Shown here: piece after piece, positions 27,572 through 37,321 of the stretch
How positions within the stretch are numbered: the first letter of the stretch is position 1
Layout of the letters: every line of letters starts with the position of its first letter
Assembly: GCF_900108185.1 (NCBI RefSeq)
Contig: NZ_FNVA01000006.1
Span: 248,001 to 312,000 of the forward strand
DNA: 64,000 nt
Source: Bryocella elongata
Lineage (GTDB): Bacteria > Acidobacteriota > Terriglobia > Terriglobales > Acidobacteriaceae
Direction of reading: 5' to 3'
The notes under the pieces: model-generated
Told to the model about the DNA's origin: nothing
What the model saw: the letters and a program-made list of their open reading frames with translations, nothing else
Database searches by the model: none
Program-made: the position numbers and the translations under genes

Positions 27572-27602
27572 ATTTGGGTGGTCCTGAATTTTTAGCGACA
27601 GC

Positions 27603-28346
27603 CTACAGGCCGCCGCTGACGTGGATGAGTTCGCCGGTGATCCAATGGGCGTCGTCGGAGGCGAGGAAGACGGCGACGGGGGCGATGTCGTTGGGCTGAC
27701 CGATGCGACCTAGGGGCGTGCGGGCGATGAGGCCTGTGACGCGGGTTTCGAGGGCATTCAGCTGATCGCGCCTGCGGGGAACGTCGACCATGCCGGGGTT
27801 GATGCTGTTTACGCGGATGCCGCGCGGGCCGAGTTCCTTCGAGAGCACGCCGGTGATGGCGTTGATGGAGGCTTTGGTGGCCGAGTAGACGGCGGAGGAT
27901 GGTGGGTTCTCGCGCGTGATGGAGGAGCCGATGTTGATGACGCTGGCCCCGGAGGTGAAGTGCGGCGAGGCGGCCTTCGTGACGAGCAGTGTGCCGAGGA
28001 CATTCAGGTTGAAGTGGGCGTGGAAGTCGGCTTCGGTGATGGCTTCGAGCGGGGCGTAGCGGTAGATGCCGGCGTTGTTGACGAGGATGTCGAGGCGGGC
28101 GTACTTCGATAGGACCGCGGATACGAGGGCCTGGCATTCAGAGGCGATGGAGACGTCGGCCTGTACTGCGATGGCGTGGCCGCCTGCTGAGGCGATGGTC
28201 GCGACTACGTTGTCGGCGTCGGCCTGGCTGTGGGCGTAGTTCACGACGACGGAGGCTCCGGCGGCGGCCAACGCAATAGCGATGGCGGCTCCGATGCCGG
28301 TGGAGGCGCCGGTGACGAGAGCGACTTTGTTGGTGAGGGTGGGCAT
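27603..28346 (-). CDS. Short-chain dehydrogenase/reductase (FabG-like)
   Basis: Classical 247-residue SDR: cofactor motif TGASTGIGAA, NNAGIYRY, catalytic Ser in GSSITRE, Tyr-Lys in YSATKASINA, and PGMVDVPRR. It ends ITGELIHVSGGL. Similar enzymes act on sugars, steroids or acyl chains; the substrate is not evident. I start at ATG 28346 (MPTLTNKVALVTG); six more residues are possible to 28364. It lies between ispD and the epimerase and is separated from both by repeats. Confidence 0.9.
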   Translation of the reverse strand: MPTLTNKVALVTGASTGIGAAIAIALAAAGASVVVNYAHSQADADNVVATIASAGGHAIAVQADVSIASECQALVSAVLSKYARLDILVNNAGIYRYAPLEAITEADFHAHFNLNVLGTLLVTKAASPHFTSGASVINIGSSITRENPPSSAVYSATKASINAITGVLSKELGPRGIRVNSINPGMVDVPRRRDQLNALETRVTGLIARTPLGRIGQPNDIAPVAVFLASDDAHWITGELIHVSGGL

Positions 28347-28401
28347 GGAAGTCCTTCGTGGCAAGGAGAGCGGTCGTTTGCTACCGCAAACGATACCCCA
28401 C

Positions 28402-28440
28402 CCTTTTCACGATGGAGCCGTGAAAAGGATGGGCCACCCG
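28402..28440. repeat. Palindromic repeat, CCTTTTCACG arm type
   Basis: Ten-bp perfect arms CCTTTTCACG (28402-28411) and CGTGAAAAGG (28419-28428) around a seven-base loop, then ATGGGCCACCC. It lies between ispD and the SDR gene. The ending GGGCCACCC resembles but does not equal the GGGGCACCC flank of the main family. Confidence 0.75.
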
Positions 28441-28450
28441 AAGGTTGTGG

Positions 28451-29155
28451 CTAGCCGGCGAGGTAGAACTCGGCTACTTCGAGGTCGCCGGGCTGGGTGA
28501 CCTTGAGGTTGCGGCTGTTGCCGGGGACGACGAAGACCTGGATGTTGGCGCGTTCGAGGAGGGAGGATTCGTCGGTGCCGACGAACTCATCGGCGGCGGC
28601 TTCGGCGAAGGCCTTGCGCATAAGTGGGACGCGGGCACCTTGTGGGGTCTGCGCGTGGACGATGAGCTCGCGGGGGATGGTGGCGGTGATGACGGCGCCA
28701 TCAGCGGTGCGCTCGACCTGCTTGATGGTGTCGATGGCGGGCATAGCGACGATGGCTGCGCCGTGCTTCTCGATCGCAGCGATGGTGCGCTCGATGGTTT
28801 GCGGATCGACGAGTGGCCGGACGGCGTCGTGGACGAGGACGATGTCATCGTCGCTGGTCGAAGGCAGCGCGGCGAGGGCGTTGGCGACGGAGTCCTGGCG
28901 GGTATCGCCGCCGGTGACGACGTGGACCTGACTGCTGAGGCCGTGCTCGGCGACGAGTTCGGCGACGCGGGCCTGCTCGGACTCACGCACCGAGACGTAG
29001 ATGGCCACGACGCGCGGGACGGCGAGGAAGGCTCGGAGCGAATGCAGGAGGATCGGAAGGCCCTTGAGTGCCAGGAACTGCTTGGGCGCGCCTCCGGTGG
29101 AGGCTGCCATGCGGGTCCCCAGACCCGCTGCGGGGAGAATGACGAAGACGGACAT
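28451..29155 (-). CDS. ispD: 2-C-methyl-D-erythritol 4-phosphate cytidylyltransferase
   Basis: MEP-pathway enzyme forming CDP-ME from MEP and CTP. 234 residues, standard length. The nucleotide-binding motif LPAAGLGTRM with Arg is at 7-16, then APKQFLALKGLPIL, VLVHDAVRPLVD, and the C-terminal TDESSLLE and NLKVTQPGDL. Starts at ATG 29155. Only 10 bases separate its stop from the preceding palindromic repeat. Confidence 0.96.
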   Translation of the reverse strand: MSVFVILPAAGLGTRMAASTGGAPKQFLALKGLPILLHSLRAFLAVPRVVAIYVSVRESEQARVAELVAEHGLSSQVHVVTGGDTRQDSVANALAALPSTSDDDIVLVHDAVRPLVDPQTIERTIAAIEKHGAAIVAMPAIDTIKQVERTADGAVITATIPRELIVHAQTPQGARVPLMRKAFAEAAADEFVGTDESSLLERANIQVFVVPGNSRNLKVTQPGDLEVAEFYLAG

Positions 29156-29192
29156 AGGAAGGGCAGTATACAGCGGCTTCGCCGGTAGCGGG

Positions 29193-29340
29193 GTTAGCGC
29201 TTCGCGTTAGCGCCCTTGCGGGCGTTAGCGAGTTGGCGAGTCAGCGAGTGAGCGGGACAACATGGGCTGACCTGCTGACCTGCTGACTCGCTAACGCGCA
29301 GCGCTGACTCGCTACCACGCAGTGCTAACGCGCAGCGCTG
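29193..29340. repeat. GTTAGCG-type inverted repeat element, copy 2
   Basis: GTTAGCGCTTCGCGTTAGCG (29193-29212, identical to 16372-16391) faces a near-complementary CGCTAACGCGCAGCGCTGAC (29289-29308, 18/20 pairing). The 17-mer GCTAACGCGCAGCGCTG occurs at 29290-29306 and again at 29324-29340. Between the arms is a tandem TGCTGACC-like stretch (about 29265-29287). The right end forms the last codons and stop of the acetyltransferase gene. Confidence 0.82.
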
Positions 29341-29798
29341 CCTTTCAACATCATCTCGTTGGACTGCTCGAAGCCGTACTTTTCGTAGATCGGGCGGCCG
29401 AAGGGAGAGGCATGGAGGGTGACGATGCTCGCGCCGCGGCGGCGGGACTCCTTGACGGCGGCGTCGAGGATGGCATTGGCGTAGCCGCGGCCGCGGGCCT
29501 GGGGAGCGGTATAGAAGTTGAGCAGGTAGGCGCGCAGGGGCTCGACGTGGAGGAAGTGGGGCGGCCAGTCCATGAGGTAGATGCCGCCGGCGGCGAGGAC
29601 CTCGGAGCCTTCGTGTTCGCTGAGCAGCAGGCCGATGTAGGTGCCGGCGGCAAGGTGGCGAGTGAGCCACGCGGCGAAGGCTGGGTCCATGGCGTTAAGC
29701 GCGGCAGGGCCGCCGAAGTCGTTGTCGGCGAACATCTGGTGGCGGTGCCGGGTGATGAGGGCCACGTCGTCCAGCGTGGCGAAGCGGATGTGGGGCAT
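29325..29798 (-). CDS. GNAT-family N-acetyltransferase
   Basis: 157-residue acetyltransferase with the acetyl-CoA loop PQARGRGYANAILDAAVKESRRRG (Q/RxxGxG/A) and a C-terminal strand FGRPIYEKYGFEQSNEMML. The first beta-alpha-alpha unit is IRFATLDDVALITRHRHQMF. The substrate is unknown. I start at ATG 29798; the frame continues upstream to 30374, but that region is antisense to tilS and not protein-like. The last residues GSAAR and the stop codon are encoded by the GTTAGCG repeat element, so the natural C-terminus has been replaced or extended by repeat DNA. Confidence 0.88.
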   Translation of the reverse strand: MPHIRFATLDDVALITRHRHQMFADNDFGGPAALNAMDPAFAAWLTRHLAAGTYIGLLLSEHEGSEVLAAGGIYLMDWPPHFLHVEPLRAYLLNFYTAPQARGRGYANAILDAAVKESRRRGASIVTLHASPFGRPIYEKYGFEQSNEMMLKGSAAR

Positions 29799-29927
29799 CT
29801 GGAGATGGTAGATCGTTCTGGCTCTTGAGGGTGGGGAGTGATAAGTGGCAAGTGGGAGGTGGCAAGATTGGCCGGACGCGGTGGTTTGCACGAAGCCAGC
29901 AAGAGTCGCTATCCGGTTTCGAGCTTT

Positions 29928-29944
29928 GAGTTTCGAGTCTCGGG
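29928..29944. repeat. GAGTTTCGAGT-type dispersed repeat, divergent copy
   Basis: GAGTTTCGAGTCTCGGG, 15/17 like the exact pair at 59529 and 61359. It is embedded in TTTCGAGCTTTGAGTTTCGAG, in the 174-base gap between the acetyltransferase and tilS, about 30 bases before the tilS start. Confidence 0.6.
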
Positions 29945-29972
29945 TTTCAGCGATGGGGTCGCTTAGCATTGG

Positions 29973-31088
29973 GTGGTGGCTGGACTTCCTGAACTGGCGT
30001 TGAATCGTGCTCTCTTCTCGGCGGGCGACCGTGTGTGTGTGGCTGTGTCGGGCGGCGCGGACTCTGTTGCGCTGCTGCTGGCGCTGATCGAGGCGAATAG
30101 GGAGTCTCGACTGAACAAGACGCCGCTGGGCGTCGTATTGAGCGCCGTGCATGTGAATCATGGGCTGCGGGGGGCGGAGTCCGAAGCCGACGCGGCGTTT
30201 GTTGCGGAGCTTTGCGAGCGGCTGAGTGTGCCTCTGACGGTGGAGCGGGTGGACACGGCAGGGCGGCAGGCGGTGGAGCGCGAGGGTGTCGAAGAGGCGG
30301 CTCGCGAGCTGCGGTACGGGGCGTTCGCCCGGCTCATGGAGTCCGGTGCCGCCAGCGTCGTGGCGACGGCGCATACGCTGGACGATCAGGCCGAGACAGT
30401 AATGATGAAGCTATTGCGCGGGGCCTGGACGGAGGGGCTGGGGGGGATTGCTCCGCTGGTGGCAGCGGAGCAGCAGAACAGCAGAACAGCGGAACAGCAG
30501 AACCGAGAGGGGAGGCGGAGGATTGTGCGGCCGTTGCTGGGGGTGCGGCGGGTCGAGATTGAGGCGTACCTCTTGGCCCGGGGGCAGGCGTGGCGGACGG
30601 ATTCTTCGAATGCGGATGTGACGCTGACGCGGAACCGGGTGCGGCATGAGCTGATGCCGCTGCTGCGGAGCTTCAATCCGGCGGTGGATGTGCAGCTGGC
30701 GCGGGTGGCGGAGATTGCCCGCGACGAGGAAGCGTACTGGCAGGGCGAGGTGGCGCGGTTGCTTCCGCAGCTGCTGTTGCCGGGGCGTCCGGTGCGGGGT
30801 GGCGGACGGGCTGTCTCGACCGGAGTAGGAGAGGCGGGCTGCGCAATGGAGATCGAGCGCCTGCGGCCGCTGGCACCGGCGATGCGGCGTCGGTTGGTAC
30901 GAGCGGCCGCGCGGACGCTGGGGGCTCGAATGAGCGCGGTGGAGACGGCCAAGGTGCTGGCTCTGGCGGGGATGGGGCAGCCTGGGGAGCCAGCGGGCAA
31001 ACCCGGCGCGCGGCTGGAGTTGGCAAACGGTCTGCGGGTGGAGCGTACGGTCCGCGAGCTGCAGTTTGCCGTAGTGGGGACCGGTTAA
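29973..31088 (+). CDS. tilS: tRNA(Ile)-lysidine synthase with repeat insertion
   Basis: Essential modification enzyme that attaches lysine to C34 of tRNA-Ile(CAU), switching it from Met to Ile. PP-loop SGGADSVALLLALI at about 26-39; HVNHGLRGAESEADA; TAHTLDDQAETVMMKLLRG; RNRVRHELMPLL. 371 residues with GTG start 29973. Residues about 166-177 (QQNSRTAEQQN) are encoded by four tandem copies of an 8-bp unit (30472-30503). They sit in the loop between GGIAPLV and RRIVRPLL, which is short in other TilS proteins. It is followed by ftsH, the conserved tilS-ftsH order, after a 318-base gap. Confidence 0.94.
   Translation: MVAGLPELALNRALFSAGDRVCVAVSGGADSVALLLALIEANRESRLNKTPLGVVLSAVHVNHGLRGAESEADAAFVAELCERLSVPLTVERVDTAGRQAVEREGVEEAARELRYGAFARLMESGAASVVATAHTLDDQAETVMMKLLRGAWTEGLGGIAPLVAAEQQNSRTAEQQNREGRRRIVRPLLGVRRVEIEAYLLARGQAWRTDSSNADVTLTRNRVRHELMPLLRSFNPAVDVQLARVAEIARDEEAYWQGEVARLLPQLLLPGRPVRGGGRAVSTGVGEAGCAMEIERLRPLAPAMRRRLVRAAARTLGARMSAVETAKVLALAGMGQPGEPAGKPGARLELANGLRVERTVRELQFAVVGTG
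30472..30503 (+). repeat. Tandem 8-bp repeat inside tilS
   Basis: AGCAGAAC AGCAGAAC AGCGGAAC and AGCAGAAC in direct succession (four units, one substitution). It is read in frame within tilS as a Gln/Asn/Arg/Thr-rich loop. Confidence 0.9.
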
Positions 31089-31406
31089 GCGCGGCATCAA
31101 TGCGTGAGACGGGGGCCAACCTGGCAGCGGTCTGCAATATCTGGGCGATGCCCCCGTTAACCAATCTGAAGTAGGACGGAAATGGCTCGAAAGTGCCCCC
31201 TTAAGTTGCACGGAATGTCGCTGGAAACGTTTGGCCGGGGGGTAGAATGATAGCGTTGTGCACTCCCTTCCTTGTGATGGGGCGCGGACGTGCCTGCACC
31301 GGAACGACGGCTGCGGCGTCTAAACTTATCGGACGACACGGATCTGGAGTTTTGTGTCGGCAAGAGCAGGGTGCAGGAGTGCTTGAACAGGAAACGAGGC
31401 AGCAGA
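31089..31406. other. 318-base gap between tilS and ftsH
   Basis: No gene recognised. A CGGGGGC/GCCCCCG pair separated by about 40 bases follows tilS and might act as a weak terminator. TAGAAT at 31243-31248 is a fair -10 hexamer without a clear -35. The frame of ftsH is open back to 31290, but that extension lacks family similarity. It probably holds the ftsH promoter and leader. Confidence 0.4.
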
Positions 31407-33320
<1,914 letters not shown>

Positions 33321-33337
33321 ACGAGTTGCAACCCAAC

Positions 33338-33375
33338 AACAAGCGAGGCGACCTTCGGGTCGCCTCGCTTGTTTG
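33338..33375 (+). terminator. Intrinsic terminator after ftsH
   Basis: 16-bp perfect stem (33338-33353 with 33358-33373), a TTCG tetraloop, then a short T run. It starts 17 bases after the ftsH stop. Its right arm abuts the next gene. Confidence 0.92.
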
Positions 33376-33401
33376 CGAGAATGGCTGCGAGGATGCCGAC
33401 C

Positions 33402-33788
33402 ATGAATCCGTTCATCAAGCCTGCAGTGCTATTGCGTGGAGAAGATGCCTTCCTGCTGGCAGCCGCTTTGTTTGCCTACGGTCATCTGCATCTGAGTTGG
33501 GTCTTGTTCGCAGTGCTGTTCCTGGCTCCTGATCTGTTGATGGTTGGATACCTGCTGAACGTCCGCGCGGGCGCTACTCTCTACAACGTGGGGCATGTGC
33601 TGTTTCTGCCTCTGTTGGTACTGGGCGCTGGGTATGTGACGGGCTGCATGGAAATGGTGGCCGTGGGGCTCATCTGGTTCAGCCACATTGAGCTGGATCG
33701 GATGTTGGGGTTTGGGCTGAAGTATCCGACCACCTTCAAGGACACGCATCTGCAGCATCTTGACCTGATAGCCGATGCGGTAGGCTAA
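33402..33788 (+). CDS. DUF4260-like small membrane protein
   Basis: 128 residues with four likely membrane helices. The pattern LFLAPDLLMVGYLLN, GATLYNVGHVLFLPLLVL, IWFSHIELDRMLGFGLKYPTTFKDTHLQ matches the DUF4260 family as I know it, especially the HIxxDRMLGxGLKYP...FKDTHL end. Function unknown. I choose ATG 33402, about eight bases after a GAGG; the frame is open from 33369, but that overlaps the ftsH terminator. Confidence 0.82.
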   Translation: MNPFIKPAVLLRGEDAFLLAAALFAYGHLHLSWVLFAVLFLAPDLLMVGYLLNVRAGATLYNVGHVLFLPLLVLGAGYVTGCMEMVAVGLIWFSHIELDRMLGFGLKYPTTFKDTHLQHLDLIADAVG

Positions 33789-33792
33789 CTGG

Positions 33793-35526
33793 ATGAAGAT
33801 CGGTTTGCGGCTGTGGGTTTGCGGCGCGATGCTGGTCGGCGCGGCCATAGCGAACGCGCAGACCCAGCCTTCCGCGCAGAGTGCGACAACGACGCCTGGA
33901 GCGAAGGTGGGGCAGGGTGCGGCGGGTCCGGATGGGCTGAAGCCGGTGACGCGCGACGACGTGTTGCGTGGCGGCTATGGGCCGTATCGGGCGAACAACG
34001 ACCTGCTGTTCTACCACCTCGATCTGCGCGTCGATCCGGTGGCGCAGACCATCTCCGGCTCGAACACGGTGCGCTTCGAGATGTTGACTGCGGGATCGAA
34101 GATCCAGCTGGACCTGACGCCGGCGTTTCATCTCGACGCGATCACGATGGACGGCAAGCCGCTGACGTACACGCGCGAGGAGCGGTCGATCTACATCGAC
34201 CTGGGGCGAACGCTGCACAAGGGCGAGACGGCCGAGGTGGTCGTGAGGTACTCGGGGACACCGGTGCGACAGGGACGCTTTGGGTGCTTTAGCTTCGACA
34301 AGGATGCGGCGGGCAAGCCGTGGATCACGACGGCTTGCGAGGGCGAGGGCGCGAGCGTCTGGTGGCCGAACAAGGACCAGTGGCGCGACGAGCCGCAGGA
34401 CGGCATGGAGATCGATGTGGCCGTGCCGAATGGGCTGATGGATGTGTCAAACGGGCGCTTTGTGGGTTCGCAGGACCTGGGCGATGGGTACACGAAGTGG
34501 ATGTGGCGGGTGCATTACCCGATCAACAACTACGATGTGGCGTTGAACATCGGGGACTATCAGCATTGGTCCGATGTGCATGTGAACAAGGAGACGGGCG
34601 AGCAGACGACGCTGGACTACTATGCGCTGCCGGAGCACCTGGAGGGAGCGCATCGGCAGTTTGCACAGGTGCCGGAGATGCTGGATGCCTATGAGCACTA
34701 TTTCGGCGAGTACCCGTGGGACAAGGACGGTTACAAGCTGATCGATGTGCCGTATGCGGGCATGGAGCACCAGTCGGCCGTGGCGTACGGGAACAAGTTT
34801 GAGAACGGGTATTTCAAGCGCGACTGGACGGGTGTGGGGATCAGCCCGAAGTTCGACTTCATCATCATCCACGAGAGCGGGCATGAGTGGTTCGGCAACG
34901 CGGTGACGGCGGCGGATGTGTCGGACATGTGGATCCACGAGGGCTGGACGACGTACCTCGAGGCGCTGTACGTGGAGTACCGGTGGGGCAAGGCGGATGC
35001 GATCCGGTATGTGAACGGGCTGAAAGCGAAGGTGCATAATCAGCGGCCCATTATCACGGAGCACGGGGTGAATTCGGAGCCGCCTCAGGACCAGTACTTC
35101 AAGGGTGCGTTGATGTTGAACACCCTGCGCAGTGTGATCGATGACGATGCGAAGTGGTTCGCGGACATCAAGGCGTTCTACCAGGAGTTCAAGTATCAGG
35201 ACATCATGACCGAAGACGTGGTGGCGTGGTGGAACAAGCGCACCGGGCTCAACCTGACGCCGTTCTTCGACCAGTACCTGCGGCACAAGGACATTCCGGT
35301 GCTTGAGCTGAAGTTTGCGGATGGGCAGGCGCAGTATCGGTGGAAGGCGGATGAGGCGGGGTTTGCGATGCCGGTGAAGGTGGGCGACGCGGCGCAGTGG
35401 ACGCTGGTGACGCCGAAGACCGGGGATTGGCAGTCGACGCCGTGGGCGGGAAAGCCTGAGGATTTCAAGGTGGCGACCGATCTTTACTACGTGGGCGTCA
35501 CGCGGGACGGCGTGGTGGTTCAATAG
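33793..35526 (+). CDS. Secreted M1-family metallo-aminopeptidase
   Basis: 577-residue gluzincin peptidase with a signal peptide (about 1-22, IANAQ). The N-terminal beta-sandwich domain (VDPVAQTISGSNTVRFEM) precedes a catalytic domain with substrate loop GMEHQSAVAYG and zinc site HESGHEWFGN...DMWIHEGWTTYLEALY (HExxH-x18-E). The loop reads GMEHQ rather than the GAMEN of many M1 enzymes, a variant seen in the cold-active and leukotriene-hydrolase-like branches. It probably trims peptides in the periplasm. Four bases separate its stop from lptE's ATG at 35531, so co-transcription is likely. Confidence 0.93.
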   Translation: MKIGLRLWVCGAMLVGAAIANAQTQPSAQSATTTPGAKVGQGAAGPDGLKPVTRDDVLRGGYGPYRANNDLLFYHLDLRVDPVAQTISGSNTVRFEMLTAGSKIQLDLTPAFHLDAITMDGKPLTYTREERSIYIDLGRTLHKGETAEVVVRYSGTPVRQGRFGCFSFDKDAAGKPWITTACEGEGASVWWPNKDQWRDEPQDGMEIDVAVPNGLMDVSNGRFVGSQDLGDGYTKWMWRVHYPINNYDVALNIGDYQHWSDVHVNKETGEQTTLDYYALPEHLEGAHRQFAQVPEMLDAYEHYFGEYPWDKDGYKLIDVPYAGMEHQSAVAYGNKFENGYFKRDWTGVGISPKFDFIIIHESGHEWFGNAVTAADVSDMWIHEGWTTYLEALYVEYRWGKADAIRYVNGLKAKVHNQRPIITEHGVNSEPPQDQYFKGALMLNTLRSVIDDDAKWFADIKAFYQEFKYQDIMTEDVVAWWNKRTGLNLTPFFDQYLRHKDIPVLELKFADGQAQYRWKADEAGFAMPVKVGDAAQWTLVTPKTGDWQSTPWAGKPEDFKVATDLYYVGVTRDGVVVQ

Positions 35527-35530
35527 GAAT

Positions 35531-36115
35531 ATGGGCGGTTCTGTGACGCAGATTCCCTTCGGGAATGACAACAAGAGAGACAAGAGCCGCGCGCGAGCGC
35601 TGGCAGCAATCCTGAGCGTTGGTCTTGTATCGCTGACGGGCTGTGGCTATCACCAGGTGGGCGCGGCGACGCATATTCCTGCGACGGTGCGGGTGCTGGA
35701 TGTGCCGATCTTCGCGTCGAAGGTGCAGGCGTACAAGACGGAGACGGTGTTTACGAGCGCGGTGGTGCGTGAGTTGAATACGCGCACACGGTACCAGATC
35801 GTCAGCGGCAATGAGAAGACCGTCGCAGATGCCACGCTGCGCGGCACGATTCTCGCGGAGACGATTGCGCCGCTGACGTATGACGCGACGAGCGGCCAGA
35901 CTTCGAGCTATCTCGTGAGCGTGACAACGAAGGTTCAACTGGTGGCGCACGATGGCACGTTGCTGTACAGCAACGATGCGTTTGCGTGGCGGCAGCAGTA
36001 CCAGTCGACGCAGGATCTTTCGGGCTTTGTGCAGGAGGACTCGGTGGCGGTGCGGCGTATGGCGCATGACTTCGCGGCGGCGCTGGTGAGTGACATGCTG
36101 GAGTCGTTCCGGTGA
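35531..36115 (+). CDS. lptE: LPS-assembly lipoprotein LptE
   Basis: Outer-membrane lipoprotein partnering LptD in LPS insertion. The lipobox LTGC is followed by GYHQVG, the typical LptE start of the mature protein; then VRVLDVPIFASKVQAYKTETVFTSAVVRELNTRTRYQIV, the family core. 194 residues. The sequence before the signal helix (TQIPFGNDNKRDKSRARA) is encoded by a small hairpin repeat (ATTCCC-TTC-GGGAAT at 35552-35566 followed by TGACA), so the native start may have been GTG 35543 or later. It overlaps holA by four bases; lptE-holA adjacency is widely conserved. Confidence 0.9.
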   Translation: MGGSVTQIPFGNDNKRDKSRARALAAILSVGLVSLTGCGYHQVGAATHIPATVRVLDVPIFASKVQAYKTETVFTSAVVRELNTRTRYQIVSGNEKTVADATLRGTILAETIAPLTYDATSGQTSSYLVSVTTKVQLVAHDGTLLYSNDAFAWRQQYQSTQDLSGFVQEDSVAVRRMAHDFAAALVSDMLESFR

Positions 36116-37314
36116 GCGCGGTGAGGACGCGAGGTAAGGACGGCAGCGCGTGGGTCTTCGACCCCGCGACGCGGGCAGGGCTGCGCTCCTTCGCGACAGT
36201 GGATCGGCTGCTGAAGGAGATCGCAGGCGATGCGCGCAAGCCGGGCTATGTGCTGCTGGGCTCGGAGGCGTTTCTGCTGGAGCTGTGCCGGCGGGGTGTC
36301 ATTGCGGGGCTGGTGCCGGAAGGCTTTCGCGACTTCTGCCTGCATGATCTGGATCTCGCGCAGACCTCGGTCTTCGAGGCGTTGGACCTGGCGCAGACGC
36401 CGTCGCTGATGGCTCCGTTTCAGGTGCTGTTCGTCCGCAATGTGAAGACGCTGTACGGGCGTGGCAGCAAGAAGGAAGAGTTCGCGGCGCTGACCGACTA
36501 CTTCAATCGGCCAAATCCGCAGGCGCTGATCGTGTTCATGGCGGACCACATCGCGCTGCCGCAGGACCTGCGCCGCATGGACTTCCAGGACAAGGAGCGG
36601 GCCGACAAGCTGCGCGAGACGCTGGGCGAGCTGTGTGGCATGGTCGAGCTGCAGCAGGTTGCGGATGAGGATGCGGTGAAGTGGGTGCTTCGCTCGTCCG
36701 AAGCGGGTGGCGTGCAGATGCAGGATGATGCCGCTCGCGAACTGGTGGATGCCCTGGGCGGCGACATGCTGATGCTGTCGAGCGAGCTGGACAAGCTGAT
36801 GCTGTATGCCACAGCGATGCAGGCGGAGCGCGGGGCTGCAACGCTCAGTCTTGTTGATGTAGAGACCATGGTGGCGTCTGCCAAGCAGCGCAGCCTTTAC
36901 GAGCTCACGGATGCGATCAGCCTGAAGGATGCACCGCGTGCGCTGACGCTGCTGCAGGGGTTGCTGAATGCCTCCGATGGCGGCGAGGATGCGGCGATCG
37001 GGCACGTGTTCTCGCTGGCGAAGACCTACAGGCAGATGCTGGTGCTGAACGAGAAGCAAGTGAAGGATCAGCGGGCGATGTGGCAGGTGCTGTGGCCAGG
37101 CTTCCGTGTGGCGCCGTTTGCGGCGGATGCTCTGATCGCGCAGGCGCGGAGGTTTCGGGATCGTGCGGACCTGACTCGTGGGTTGCGCTGGATCGCGAAG
37201 GCCGACATCGAGCTGCGGTCGAGCCCGCCGGACAAGAAGCTGGTGCTGGAGCGGCTGGTGATGCGGCTTTCGAGCAAAGCTGGGGCGCACGCCTCGGAGT
37301 TGCGGGCGGAGTAG
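36112..37314 (+). CDS. holA: DNA polymerase III delta subunit
   Basis: Clamp-loader subunit that opens the beta clamp. 400 residues with the HolA layout: an AAA+-like N-terminal domain (KPGYVLLGSEAFLLELCRRGVI, LFVRNVKTLYG, ALIVFMADHIALPQD), the lid helices (AARELVDALGGDMLMLSSELDKLMLY), and a C-terminal helical collar (RSLYELTDAISLKDAPRALTLLQGLL). GTG start 36112 overlaps the lptE stop (GTGA). About 50 residues longer than E. coli HolA, mainly at the N-terminus. Confidence 0.93.
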   Translation: MSAVRTRGKDGSAWVFDPATRAGLRSFATVDRLLKEIAGDARKPGYVLLGSEAFLLELCRRGVIAGLVPEGFRDFCLHDLDLAQTSVFEALDLAQTPSLMAPFQVLFVRNVKTLYGRGSKKEEFAALTDYFNRPNPQALIVFMADHIALPQDLRRMDFQDKERADKLRETLGELCGMVELQQVADEDAVKWVLRSSEAGGVQMQDDAARELVDALGGDMLMLSSELDKLMLYATAMQAERGAATLSLVDVETMVASAKQRSLYELTDAISLKDAPRALTLLQGLLNASDGGEDAAIGHVFSLAKTYRQMLVLNEKQVKDQRAMWQVLWPGFRVAPFAADALIAQARRFRDRADLTRGLRWIAKADIELRSSPPDKKLVLERLVMRLSSKAGAHASELRAE

Positions 37315-37321
37315 GCCTGGA

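Noticed and set aside
29799..30374. Upstream extension of the acetyltransferase into tilS
   Set aside because: Antisense to a clear tilS gene and unlike any GNAT protein.
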